This document shows, one piece after another, positions 12,228-22,398 of a stretch of DNA of 64,000 nt. Source of the stretch: Larix kaempferi. Lineage: Eukaryota; Streptophyta; Pinopsida; Pinales; Pinaceae. Position numbers and translations under genes: made by a program. The DNA lies in NCBI GenBank assembly GCA_027924585.1, contig BSBM01000370.1:30587501-30651500 (forward strand), given 5' to 3'. Below the pieces are notes generated by a model that saw only the letters and a program-made list of their open reading frames with translations, did not search any database and was not told the DNA's origin. Position 1 is the stretch's first letter; each line of letters begins with the position of its first letter.

Positions 12228-12840
12228 ATTCCATTGTTTCCCTATCCCCACCCACGGATATTACAGAACTTCAAATTTTGCAGGGGAAGGAAAACTACCT
12301 GCGTAGTTTCGTGTGTAATTTTGAAAAAAAAACATAGGGTTACATGCAACTATTAAAGAAGGATGTCCCGTTTATTTGGGATGACTACACCCAAAAGGCC
12401 TTTGACAATCTCAATCACACTATTACTCATGCACCCGTGTTACAACCACTGGATTACACCAAGGATTACATCCTTTATCTTGATGCCTCTACTTCAACTA
12501 TCTATATGGTTTTAGTACAGGAAGATAACAACGCATAGGAACATGTGATCTACTACCTTAGTAAGAGTCTCATTGACTCTGGAAATCGTTATTCACATGT
12601 AGAGAAGTTGTCTCTAACAGCAGTCATTGTTGTCCAAAAGTTCCATCACTATCCACTACTACCATCATTGTCGATTCTAACCCTATGCAACACGTCCTTA
12701 TACGTCAGGTACTAGGGGGAAAATACTCACACTGGATTGTGATTCTCCAAGAATTCGATCTCCAGTTTGAAAAGGCTCAATCCAAAAAATTCATTGGTAT
12801 TCGTAGAGCTCATTTTTTACCTTCCCCGTACTGATCAAGA
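12160..12840 (+). pseudogene. RT thumb and first RNase H (gypsy)
   Basis: Readable pieces include 'GFIISKDGIRIDPLKIDSI', 'LLKKDVPFIWDDYTQKAF', and 'YILYLDASTSTIYMVLVQED' (first RNase H Asp). 'HVIYYLSKSL' and 'RYSHVEKLSLTAV' (Glu) come next. These match the connection and RNase H domain that degrades the RNA strand of the RNA/DNA hybrid. Several stops and frameshifts split it, and the C-terminal half after 12680 is hard to follow. Confidence 0.75.
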
Positions 12841-12889
12841 ATCTGAGCCCATTGACTCTCTCCCCGATGATTCATTGCTTTTTATGAGT

Positions 12890-14134
12890 ACTTATGAACC
12901 TTGGTACGGAGATATCACATTGTATCTACAAACCTAGCACTTTGGTCCTCACTTATCCCACGATGAATGTCGACATATCTGTCACCATGCAAAATATTAC
13001 ATAATCATCAATGACACTCTATACCGTAGTGGAATTGATTCCATCTTACGATGTTGTTTAACCCACGAAGAGGTCGATCATGTCTTAAATGATTGCCACT
13101 CGGGGCATGTGGAGGTCATCTTTCTAGGATGGCTACAACCCAAAATATCTTGTGCGTTGGATACTACTAGCCCTCCATTTTCAAATATTGTATGGAATCA
13201 TTCAAGAAGTGTCCTCCTTGCCATATTTTTCATCATAAAAGTGCTTGCACCCAGCCCCTCTACATCCATTTATCATCATTGTCTTCTTTTCAAATGGTGC
13301 ATCGAATTCATGCATTGTAAGCCTACCTCGGTCAGGGGGCATGGTTACATCATTGTCATTGTAGACTACTTTTCCAAATGGGTCGAGGCTATGCCTACAT
13401 ACAAGGAAGACGGCAAAGCTGCCGCACTCTTTATCTTCCATCACATCATTGCTAGATTCGGAGTCCCTCAAGCCATCGTCATTGATCACAGATCACATTT
13501 CCAAAACAAGATGGTGGATGAACTAAGCGCCAAGTCGGGATTTATTCATGAAAACTCAACCCCCTACTATCCTCAATCAAATGGACAAGTAGAGGCCATT
13601 AACAAGGTCTTGAAAACCATGATTCGGCGCATGGTAGGCACACACAAGTCAAATGGGCATGTGATTCTTTTTTCATCCCTTTGGGCATACCGGAATTCCG
13701 TTAAAACCACCACTGGTTTCACACCTTTCCAGTTGGTGTATGGACTAGAGGAAGTATTTTCTATTGAGTGATAAATTCCGTATTTGAAATTAATTGTTGA
13801 ACTTCTGCCAAACACAAAGAACAATTCTTATACTTGGAAAAACTCGACGAAACCCACTGTGATGCAGCTCTAGCCAATGAAGCGCATAAGAAACGCATCA
13901 AGGCCCAGTATGAAAAATCTGTAAAACCCTGTATTTTCAACGAGGGTGATTTGGTCCTTACTTACGACCAAAAACATGATAAGCTGGGGGCAGGTAAACT
14001 TGATTCCGTGTGGCATGGCCCATATATCGAAAAAACGTGTCTTGGAGAAGGGAGCTTATGATTTGGTTGACTATGACGGAATATCCTTATGGGAGCCTTG
14101 CAATGGGATCTACCTAAAATGGCCCTATGCTTAA
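12890..14134 (+). pseudogene. Integrase with C-terminal domain (gypsy)
   Basis: The N-terminal part has 'LTHEEVDHVLNDCHSGH' from the HHCC zinc region, whose Cys pair is eroded. The core (13109-13771) shows 'IEFMHC', 'DYFSKWVEAMPTYKEDGKAA', 'VIDHRSHF' and 'YYPQSNGQVEAINK'. The second Asp and the Glu of the D,D-35-E triad are kept; the first Asp position reads Glu (usual VDFM). A C-terminal stretch (13834-14134) reads 'DAALANEAHKKRIKAQYEKSV' and 'EGDLVLTYDQKHDKLGAGK', the integrase C-terminal domain. Integrase inserts the cDNA. The copy is frameshifted near 13770 and 14040. Confidence 0.85.
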
Positions 14135-14242
14135 GTTATCTTGCATTAGTACTTTGTATATATTGTACATCACGTGTGTTTGTGTTTGGTGTGACACTTT
14201 CTTTTAGTGTGTTAGGATCTTATCTTGATTTTCACTTATACC

Positions 14243-14675
14243 ATGTTTTTTCTGGATGTGGAGATAGAAACCTATTATGGATTCGCAAATGGTGCTAGCC
14301 AGCACACCCGAAGCTTCGCCTCGGCAGAATGGGTACTATATTCCCCTTCCGGTGAACTGATAACCTTAGGAGGAACTTGCCTAGGTCATGCAACTAATAA
14401 CGTCCTCGAATATCACGCGGTGATCAGATTATTGACCGATGCTTTTTCCCTTGATGTGGACCGCGTTGTCATCTCTCTTGATTCCCAACTAGTGGTCTCG
14501 CATTTGAACTATGTCTACGCTATCTGTGACTCTATATTACTCGACGTGTTTCGGCAGGTACGTCTTGGAAAGGTCTTTTGAGTCCATTCAATACGTACAC
14601 ATTCCAAGAAGTATGAATACAGTTGTCGATTCATTGGTTAATTTTGTATTAGATTGGCACATTGTACATTCATAA
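14243..14675 (+). pseudogene. Second, archaeal-type RNase H located after integrase
   Basis: From the ATG at 14243 the reading gives 'VEIETYYGFANGAS', 'VLYSPSGELITLGGTC', 'ATNNVLEYHAVIRLLTDA' and 'SLDSQLVVSHLN'. After a one-base shift near 14570 come 'HIPRSMNTVVDSLVN' and 'LDWHIVHS', ending at a stop at 14673-14675. This is the order of the archaeal-type RNase H found in plant Tat elements (D-G-S/A-S, N-N-x-x-E-Y, D-S-Q-L-V, D-x-L). The first catalytic Asp is Asn here; the Glu and the other two Asp remain. In textbook Tat elements this domain lies between RT/RNase H and integrase, whereas here it lies 3' of integrase. Confidence 0.8.
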
Positions 14676-14912
14676 ACATTTTAATGAAAGAAACAAAATC
14701 AACATGACATGTAACTATTAATAGTTTATAGGCAATCACGCATAAAATCCAAACCCATCATAAAAACACAGTTTATAAACCGCTAGATAGTGTTTTATAT
14801 ATATCATACAAAAAGGTACTGATACAAAAAATCGGAAGCTTATAATCTTTCAGTATGTCACATCTACAAAATCTGAATCATATGGCTTCAATTGCATCAT
14901 GTGATATATGGC

Positions 14913-16125
14913 CTATCCCGAAGAGTGCTCATGGTAACATATGATGGTCCTAGCCACTCGACGAAGCAACCGTCCAAAACGTCCTGAAACTCTAGTTGTC
15001 CTATGTTGGTAGTGTTGAGGAAGATCATCTCTGGATATGTATGGAATATCAGCAGTCATTCGTTGGAGGTTCTCCTCCAACTCATCCAACTCCTCCACAA
15101 CCTCCTAATGCACCGCTGCCATCTCACGAACCACTCCTTTCCTCTCGATAGGTGAGGACCCCGCCGGTCTAGATGCGCCAATATCTACATAAGCGAAATA
15201 TGACATATCAATACTACACAAAAATAATAAAAATTTATAAAATATATAAAAACAAAAGAGTCTGTTTCTTACCAGTCTCTTCCCATTGCTCTCCATCGAG
15301 AAGAGCTAAATCAGGATCTCCTCTAAAATCTACCCTAGCCTAAGCATAATCTTCAACCATGAGGAGATGACTGCATAACCACCTAAAAAAATTTGGACCG
15401 TAGGTGATCATTGTCCCACCACCACCATGGCGGGCCATCACCTCGGACCACCTCTGCATGCACGGATATCATGGATCGAGATCATTGATCTCAACCTGAG
15501 GACGAAGAACTAGAACCCTCTCTAGGAATAAAGAGACCAGGATGGAGTCATATCCAAATTGTTTCAACTCCCCTTTGCGGAATTTAGTCAGTTGGTACTT
15601 TAAGTTAGTGAGGATCCCCTCACACTAGTTGAACACAGAAGGCGCCATACACTCGATAGCATACAGAATATGGGCCTTGGTGGCCTGATGTGGGTATCTA
15701 CTTCCCGCTACTCACTTGATGGTAAACAATACAGTCCTCAAAGGAAAGTCCCTCACATTTTTTATCGGGATTTTCCCACCCAACATCTGTGTGCCTGGAG
15801 TGCAGAATTGTTCTATGAGGTCCTCAGTGGAACAATCACTACCCATAGGTCCAGATAGTGAAACTGGGGCCCCACTCCTGGATAATCCTGTCAAAAATTA
15901 TATGTCCTCAATATCCAAAGTGAGGATATGAGCCCCTACTCTAAAATACTGTTGATGTGGATCCCATAACCAAATCAAGTAGTCCAACAACTATATTTGG
16001 GCTCTCATTCCTTGGACATGAAATAATTTGAGTAACCCACACTTCCTCAAAGCATTAAAGGAGTGAGGATAATTTTCAGCCTGTACATCCTCTAATCCGT
16101 GCTCACGCTCTTTCCACTACACCAT
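14913..16125 (-). pseudogene. Antisense plant-mobile-domain-like gene inside the gypsy element
   Basis: On the minus strand from ATG 16123-16125 the reading gives 'WKEREHGLED', 'FNALRKCGLLKLF', 'LDYLIWLWDPHQQYF' and 'HILTLDIEDI'. 'FLTGLSRSGAPVSLSGPMG', 'CTPGTQMLGGKIPIKNVRDF', 'HILYAIECMAPSVFN' and 'WLCSHLLMVEDYA' follow. The 'tLdiEDiyfLTGLsrrGapv' block is typical of plant mobile domain (aminotransferase-like) proteins, found in transposons and in some host genes. At least six in-frame stops make it a pseudogene. An 88-bp intron-like gap (15185-15272) restores the frame into a Glu-rich tail 'VVEELDELEENLQRM'. The gene runs opposite to the gypsy polyprotein. It could be an element-borne antisense gene or a captured host gene. 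Confidence 0.65.
15185..15272 (-). other. Probable spliceosomal intron of the antisense gene
   Basis: Minus strand: exon ACTG, then GTAAGAAAC at the 5' site and TTATGTAG at the 3' site, 88 bp, very AT-rich with a T-rich run before the AG. Removing it joins 'GEQWEET' to 'DIGASRPAGSSPIE' in one frame with no base left over. Reading straight through gives low-complexity sequence and a shifted frame. Confidence 0.6.
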
Positions 16126-16140
16126 TTTGATGGATAAACC

Positions 16141-16446
16141 CTGCATAAACACTAAAATAATGGACATTAGATCATTTTCATTGCTTCAAAAAAAATTTTG
16201 GGCCCCATTCCCAATTTTTTGGGTCAAGTTGTGCCGACACACCCCATATTTGCAGACATGGCATCAGTGACGCTCTTTTCCCATAGGGAAGGCGCGTCAC
16301 TCTTGAGTGACACACTTCCCAAAAGGGGAAAGCGTGTCACCCATGGCTCACAATTCCCCCTTTAGAATGAGTCTAAAACCCCCAAAAACTTACATAAAAA
16401 ACCAAATTTTAACCATCAAAACAAAGAGAATGAGGTCTAGAGTTAC
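16141..16446 (-). other. Possible 5' intron of the antisense gene
   Basis: Minus strand: CAG followed by GTAACT at the 5' site, and a T-rich tract with TTTATGCAG at the 3' site just upstream of the ATG at 16125. About 306 bp. It contains a run of GTGTCAC/GTGACAC-type motifs (16260-16350). The sites look canonical, but the upstream exon (16447-16542) has no recognisable protein. Confidence 0.35.
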
Positions 16447-16542
16447 CTGGAACTGACAGGAGGCTGAACAACTGATCGAGGATCCCACAATCGTCGCCGA
16501 AAGATCGAGCTCCAAAGAGGTTTTTTCTCACTATTCAAGATC

Positions 16543-16857
16543 GAGCAAATAGAGTGGTGCAACCACTCTATTTATAATTTAACTTAACCTGCCTTTTACC
16601 CTAACTGGGACGACTTCCTAAGGGAGTCTAATAAACCTTCCACTTAACTCATATAGAGCCTACCCCACTAAGGTGGTATAATAGCCCATCAAATATAAGT
16701 TACGACACTTACAATGTAACTTGTGACACTTGCAAATACAAATGACGACACTTCCAATCGTAGGAATAATACATCTCCGTTGGGGATACAATAAAGTACA
16801 AATGTAATACATACAATATACAAGTGAATATATTCCAAAGTTACAAATACATCAACA
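16543..16857 (-). mobile_element. Partial 3' LTR (U3 and TATA only)
   Basis: Matches 22677-22991 closely but stops sharply at about 16543, where the full LTR continues for another 278 bp. The kept part starts (minus strand) TGTTGATGTATT and ends about 30 bp after the TATA box, so R and U5 are gone. Directly beyond the break is the upstream exon candidate of the antisense gene in the same orientation. Confidence 0.85.
16547..16576 (-). promoter_or_regulatory. LTR TATA box overlapping a 12-bp-arm palindrome
   Basis: Minus-strand TATAAATA lies at 16569-16576. The bases from its end onward form an exact inverted repeat, AAATAGAGTGGT and ACCACTCTATTT around a 3-nt centre (16547-16573). The same arrangement is kept in the right LTR. 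The predicted start of transcription, about 30 bp downstream of the TATA, falls at the edge of the palindrome. Confidence 0.6.
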
Positions 16858-17144
16858 CTCCCTCTTAACTAGGAAGGTGTTCTCTTGACACAGGTCATCA
16901 AAACATATAGGCACAAGTCTTCAATACTGGAGCTAAATCATCATCACTAGATCACTGGAGCATCATCATCAGTGTTGTTGTACTCGTCATCTCGATCACT
17001 GGTGCTATCTCTTAATTCTACTCGTCATAGGAAGTTCTACAGAGCCAACCATTTTTCATGTTGTATGTAGGCCTAACCTCCATGTAGGTCTTCAACATCT
17101 CTGCAAGCGGACTATCTGGTGGAATCTCAAGACTGATTATGTGC

Positions 17145-17725
17145 ATCTACAAAACCTCAAAAGAGCATCCCAGGACTGATTACGAGCTTATTGCTCAACC
17201 TATAGGATCTCCCAGGGACCCATTATATGCAGACTTCGCAAAACCTCGAAAAATCATCCCAGGACTGATTACGAGATTCCTGCTCAACCTATAGGATCTC
17301 CTAGGGACCTATTGCATGCGAACAAGCAAAACCTCAAAAGAGCATCCCAAGACTGATTACATGCTATCAGGAAAAACCTCAAAAGAGAATCCGAGGACTA
17401 GATACGTGCCAAGCACAACTTGTAGGATCTCCCAGGGACCTATTATATGCCAAGCACAACCTGCAAGATCTCCCAGGGACATATTATATGCTATTAGGAA
17501 AAACCTTGAAAGAGCATCCCAGGATTGATTACGTGCCAAGCACAACTTGCAGGATCTCAAAGGGACCTATTATATGCCAAGCACAAAAAACATCGAAAGA
17601 GCATCCCAGGACTGATTACGTGCCAAGCACAACTTGCAGGATCTCAAAGGGACCTATTATATTCCAAGCACAACCTCCAAGATCTCCCAAGGACCTATTA
17701 TATGCCACTGCACAACCTGCAAGAT
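17145..17725. repeat. Tandem/compound repeat array in the copia 3' region
   Basis: Two modules alternate: 'aaaacctcRaaagagcatcccaggactgattac' and 'ccaagcacaacYtgcaRgatctcccagggacctattatatg'. At least six copies of each are present, spaced about 60-110 bp, with order and spacing varying between copies. It lies between the end of RNase H and the 3' LTR, so it is part of the 3' untranslated region of the copia element. Open frames across it are by-products of the repeat. Confidence 0.85.
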
Positions 17726-17907
17726 ATCCACAGCCACGGAGTATCATCCTGATACTCATGATGATACTGATCATCATCATACATAACATTATACAGATGT
17801 TCATAGCGGAGCATCGTCCGGATGCTCATAACATAGCACTTACATCCACAGCCATGGGAGGATCCGCCTGCCACCATGCTTGGAATGGCTCCAGCATCTG
17901 TGTCCTG

Positions 17908-19460
17908 TCACTTCCTCCTGGAAGTATCTTCAATCTGAAGAACACCAAGCCTCTCTCTGAAGTACTCGAACTTCAACCTAACTAGTGGCCTGGTCAACAC
18001 ATCTACAATTTTCTCATCCATCGCAACATACAGGAGCTTCACTGTTCCTCTCTGCACCATATCCCTGATATAGTGATACTTGATCTCAATGTGCTTCGAC
18101 TTGTCATGGAACACTGGTTTCTCAAACAACTTCACACAACTCTGGTTGTCAAAGAAGATACAATTAGCATCCAACTAGATATCAAATAAATATGACAATA
18201 ACTTCCTTATCCATACTGCCTCACAACTAGCCAAACAAGCTACGACATACTTTGCTTCGGCTGTACTCAGTGCTACGCAGGACTGCTTCCTACTAAACCA
18301 AGAGATCAACCTTGATCCCATATTGAAGCAGCATCCTAAAGTTCTCTTCCTACATCACTGCCTAACCAATATGAATCAACATAACCCTCCAGGTTAAAAT
18401 TTTGATTCGCATCATTCTTGAGCCCATAATCAACCGTACCCTTCAGGTACCTCAAAATATGCTTTGCAGCAATCAAGTGAACATGTCTAGGATCCGTCAA
18501 GAACTGGCTCAAGGTGTTCATGGAAAAGAAAATATTTGGTCTCGTGTTTGTCAGGTACATCAAAGACCCAATCATCTGATGATACATCGTGGCATCAACC
18601 AACTCTGATGAAGCATAAATCAATAGCTTCAGGTTCATTGCCATAGGTGTGGCCATGGCCTTGCGGTCCATCATCCTGAACTGCTTCAGGATCTCTACTG
18701 CATACTTCCCTTGTCCAAGGAAGATTCCATCTACACTCTGCCACACCTCTATACCTAGAAAGTAATGCATTATACCCAAGTCCTTCATCTCGAACTCGGA
18801 AGCAAGTTTCTTCTTCGTATCAGCAATCAACCCAATCTCACCTGTCAAAAATAGGTCATCTACATACAGTAGGAGGATCACTGGATTTCCTTCCTCAAGC
18901 TTGTAGTAAAGGTTGGAATCCACTTTACTTTTGGTAAATCCCAAACTAGTCAGGAAGTTGTCAATCCTATTGTACCATGTCCCGGGTGCTTGTTTCAAAC
19001 CGTACAAGGCTTTCTTCAAATTTCACACATGTGACTCCCTGTCATGTGTGTCAAATCCGAGTGGCTGCTCCACATACACTTCCTCTTCGACTACACCATT
19101 CAAGAAAGTTGTCTTGACATCCATCTAGTGTATCTTCCATTTCATCACTACAGCCAGAGCAAGTATTGTTCTGATGGAAGTGTATCTGGCTACACGTGCA
19201 AAGGTTTCTTCATAATCTATCCCTTCTTTTTGGGAGAAGCCAAGAGCCACAAAACTTGCCTGTATTTCTCTATGCTACCATCTACAGCATGCTTGATCTT
19301 GTAGATCCACTTGGAAGTCACAATAGACTTCCCTTCTGGTCTCGAGACCACATCCCATACATCATTCTTCATGATCGACTAGTACTCCTCAGTCATGGCA
19401 TCCTTCCATTACTGTATCCCTGATCCTGGGAACTTCAAATTCTTCAATATCTTCAATAGG
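17908..19460 (-). pseudogene. Copia reverse transcriptase and RNase H
   Basis: Minus-strand order: 'SIVTSKWIYKIKHAVDGSIEK', 'GFSQKEGIDYEETFA', and 'MDVKTTFLNGVVEEEVYVEQP'. 'LKKALYGLKQAPGTWYNRIDNF', 'LLLYVDDLFLTG' (intact YVDD), 'DLGIMHYFLGIEV' and 'YLTNTRPNIFFSMN' follow. RNase H reads 'GYVDSYWLGS', 'FFDNQSCVKLFEKPVFHDKSK' and 'HIEIKYHYIRDMV'. These are the classic Ty1/copia RT-RNase H blocks. Stops at about 19020, 18336 and 18175 break the frame. The RNase H DSDWAG box has become DSYWLGS. Confidence 0.9.
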
Positions 19461-20953
19461 TAGTTTTCTTGAACTTCGTTGCTGGAACAAATGTTGTTGT
19501 TTTTGTAGGTCATTGTACACGATCTTTCCTACAAGTCAAATTCAATTGCATGATTAGAAACATCTCATAGTTTTCATACTAAAATATTACACATAAGGAC
19601 ATATGTCATACACTCATGCAATTATCTTAGCCAATGCTTTTAATACAACATTCATCCATACCCCATATTCATATGGTAACTTTTTAGATGCCTTCCATCT
19701 CTACCAGAACATTGTTAAGAGTGTGCACTACTCCAACATGTCAGCAAAGAGGTTTCATTCTAGATAAGTAGCAATGGAATGTTGTACAGTGCCATAGGCC
19801 ACTTACCCATTACTTTCATATTAGTAGTATCTTGTTCATTAATGCAACTTTTCTAACATGCATAATATACATCCTAAATATAGAAAGATAAGTATGTATA
19901 TGACTGAACAACATCATTTAAGTAATCATATATACAAGAAATGACAATTCAAATACTTATCTTTGTTTGGTTGTTGGGTGGACTCCCTCTCAATCTTTGC
20001 TTCCTTGCAGGAATTACTAGAGTGTGCTCCCTATTGATCTCTGCTTCCTTGCAGGAACTACTAGAGTGTGCTCCCTCTTGATCTTTGCTTCCTAGATTAT
20101 CTATTTTTGAACTTATATCCATCCTGGACCACTATGCATGCTTAAGTGTGAATTAGTGTAATTATTGTGTCATCCTCAAGATCTCATACATAATCATACA
20201 TACATTAGTATAATCTCAATACTATGAAAACATTATGATTCTAAATATGTATGGTCATGATCATTTCATACATAGGTAATTTATCACAAGCGTTAGTATT
20301 CAAAGTTTCAGGGAGTACTTCTTTTACTCATTCATATTCTTATTTGACCATAGGACTCTTCTAGTTTGTCATATCATTAATCAAACTAAGAAGCATAATA
20401 TGCATAAACCTATGATTACTCAAACTTATAACTTCATGAATAATCATTTTCAATCATACAAAAGTATACTTATCTAAGATCCTAACACAAAGTAGGGTTC
20501 TAAATCGATATAGGAAAAACATACCTGGATTATCATGCTTGTCTAACATACCCAAACAATGTCTTCTTTGTTCTCTTCAACCTTGTGCTAGTAACCCGTA
20601 TATCTCATAAGTTAAGCATTGTAGAACCAGATTATACATACCTTGTAAGTAGAGCTTCTACGTGATCAATGACTATGGATGAGTCTTTGTCTTCATGTCA
20701 CCATGGTCATATATTCTTGATCTAGAATTTGATTTGTCTTTCTGGATGTACCTTTCATGTTAGCGGACATAATCATCATCATACAACACCACAGTGCATT
20801 AGTACAATCATAAGTGTCATAATCCTAATCAATGAATGTCTTATATCATTCACATGCATTCATACTTTTACTAAGGTGATCAGACAATCTAAAATTAATC
20901 AAGATTGTAATAATCTCAATAATATGAAGACAAACATATCATGAACTTAATTA
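19461..20953. other. Non-coding stretch where copia protease and integrase should be
   Basis: In an intact copia element this interval would hold the gag end, protease, integrase and RT start. None of their motifs (DSGAxxH, HHCC, DDE) can be found. The only structure is a 53-bp near-exact tandem duplication at about 19997-20095, built on 'cttccttgcaggaactactagagtgtgctccct'. It looks like replacement by unrelated sequence, or deletion followed by insertion. Confidence 0.55.
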
Positions 20954-21304
20954 TCAGATAAATGAAACAAATTTCGACACATACTTGTATCTCCTCAAGT
21001 CATACCCGATTATGTTCTTTCCTTCAAACAGCTTGGTCAAGGAATCAAACATCTCCTTGAGTGTCTTTAGAGAAGACACATATGGTATGAGATGGTCTTT
21101 GATAGAATCTGCAATTATCCTCTTGGCCTTGACCAAGTTCTTATTATGTAAGGCCTTAGCCTCATCTCCCTCTGGAACTGGAACCTATTCACTTATGTAG
21201 GTGTCCAATTCATTCTCTTCTAGGATTAACCCAATCCTACACTTCCATACTCGGAATTTATAAGCCCCTTCAAGCTTATCCTCAAGCTTGGTGTGGTGAT
21301 ACAT
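20954..21304 (-). pseudogene. gag: Copia gag N-terminal fragment
   Basis: From ATG 21302-21304 (minus) the reading gives 'MYHHTKLEDKLEGAYKFRVWK', an N-terminal gag start. 'LILEENELDTYIS', 'VPVPEGDEAKALHNKNLVKAK' and 'IKDHLIPYVSSLKT' follow, ending 'LTKLFEGKNI'. This is the UBN2/DUF4219-type gag of plant copia elements. Homology stops abruptly at about 21005 after 'FEGKNI'; beyond that the sequence no longer resembles gag. One in-frame stop lies near 21190. Confidence 0.8.
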
Positions 21305-22386
21305 CTTAATGAGAAACTGAAATGGAAATAAAAGATTTAGGTCTTACCACTTGATTTGCTGAGACTGGATCTGGAGCTGGCTAGGGTTTGACGGGGAAAC
21401 CCTAAAAATCCAAACTTGGAATTTCAAACTTCTGTCTGGACAGGGAGATGTAATTGACTGATGCGAGCAAGCTGGTGTGCTCATATTTTGAAAACTCCAA
21501 AAATTGACCCCTCAAAATTGACCTACGAATTTTGGATCTGCAACTTCTGTCAAATTCTAGTTTTCTGGTCCAAAACCCGAACTAGGGTTTGATAGATCTC
21601 GAGGTTCTACCCAACCAAAAACTTCGATCTTGGTCTCTAAATTTTGATTTTGCTGAGGAGAGAAATCATGTGCTGATATCACTCTAAAATTCCACTTCTA
21701 TCAAAAGCCCTAATTTCCCGCAGCAGTGACAAGCCAAAAATGAACATGCTTAGAATTCAAATCTGTTTTGACAAAAATATATGCAATATTGTTTTTGGTG
21801 CATCTCTGAAATTTTGGATCCTCAGGGTCTGAAACTTTGACCTATGGTAGACTGACCTATCATCTTTCCAACCCCACATATCTGAGCTCCAATGGATACT
21901 CCATGGGAGAGATATGCTAAGTGTCGCAACATGACCTGTTTATGGGATGAAACAGCATAGCGAACTTGTACAGAGTGCCACGTGTTACTGTTTCAACTTC
22001 GGCCTATAAAAATATGACCTGTGAAACTACAGTCTATGCCCTAAATGCCACTTTTTACAGAATTCCATTTAGAGATTCCTATCCCGATATATGACCTTTG
22101 TGCCTAGGTCACTTGTTTAGGGATGCATTCTGGAAGAGGAAGAAACCTTAACTTGTACGAATCATATCTCACAAAGTACAACGAATATGAGGCTAAAAGT
22201 TTTACATAGGGTACATCTATGTTTGATACTCGTCCTGTAAAAAATTCAGATCCTGAACCTTCTCCAAAACTGATTTATAGCAAACGTGCCACGATGACTA
22301 GTGTTTACTATACCAAGCCCTAGCTTCCAATTTGTCGCAAGTGCAACATGTGTCATAAATGCCATACAATGCCTTCCTTCAGGCTA
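21305..22386 (-). other. Long leader between 5' LTR and gag
   Basis: About 1.08 kb without recognised coding sequence. It has several 'aaaccctaaa' / 'ctagggttt' motifs near 21390-21600 and repeated 'gtgccacg' phrases near 21970 and 22290. A leader this long is unusual for copia and may include later insertions. Confidence 0.5.
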
Positions 22387-22398
22387 GCTCTGATTCCA
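22387..22398 (-). other. Copia primer binding site
   Basis: Minus strand TGGAATCAGAGC directly abuts the LTR end. It differs by one base from TGGTATCAGAGC, the site pairing with initiator methionine tRNA in many plant copia elements. Confidence 0.85.

Larger units (their letters stand above)
7234..16542 (+). mobile_element. Decayed Ty3/gypsy element, Tat-type
   Basis: Domains in order on the plus strand: proline-rich gag leader, gag, CCHC knuckle, aspartic protease, RT, RNase H, integrase and its C-terminal domain, then an archaeal-type RNase H. An antisense gene follows on the minus strand (14913-16542). Frameshifts and stops break every gene. No left LTR is visible next to 7233. A 3' LTR may survive beyond the copia insertion, at 22992-23978. 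Extra RNase H and antisense or extra frames are known features of the plant Tat lineage. Assigning the exact family would need a tree of the RT. Confidence 0.8.

Noticed and set aside
16263-16542. Full-length left copia LTR
   Set aside because: The sequence left of 16543 does not match 22399-22676 of the right LTR; only loose similarity near the hairpin remains.
17110-17730. CRISPR-like or regularly spaced array
   Set aside because: Repeats are long, variable and unevenly spaced, lie inside a plant retroelement, and have no associated genes.
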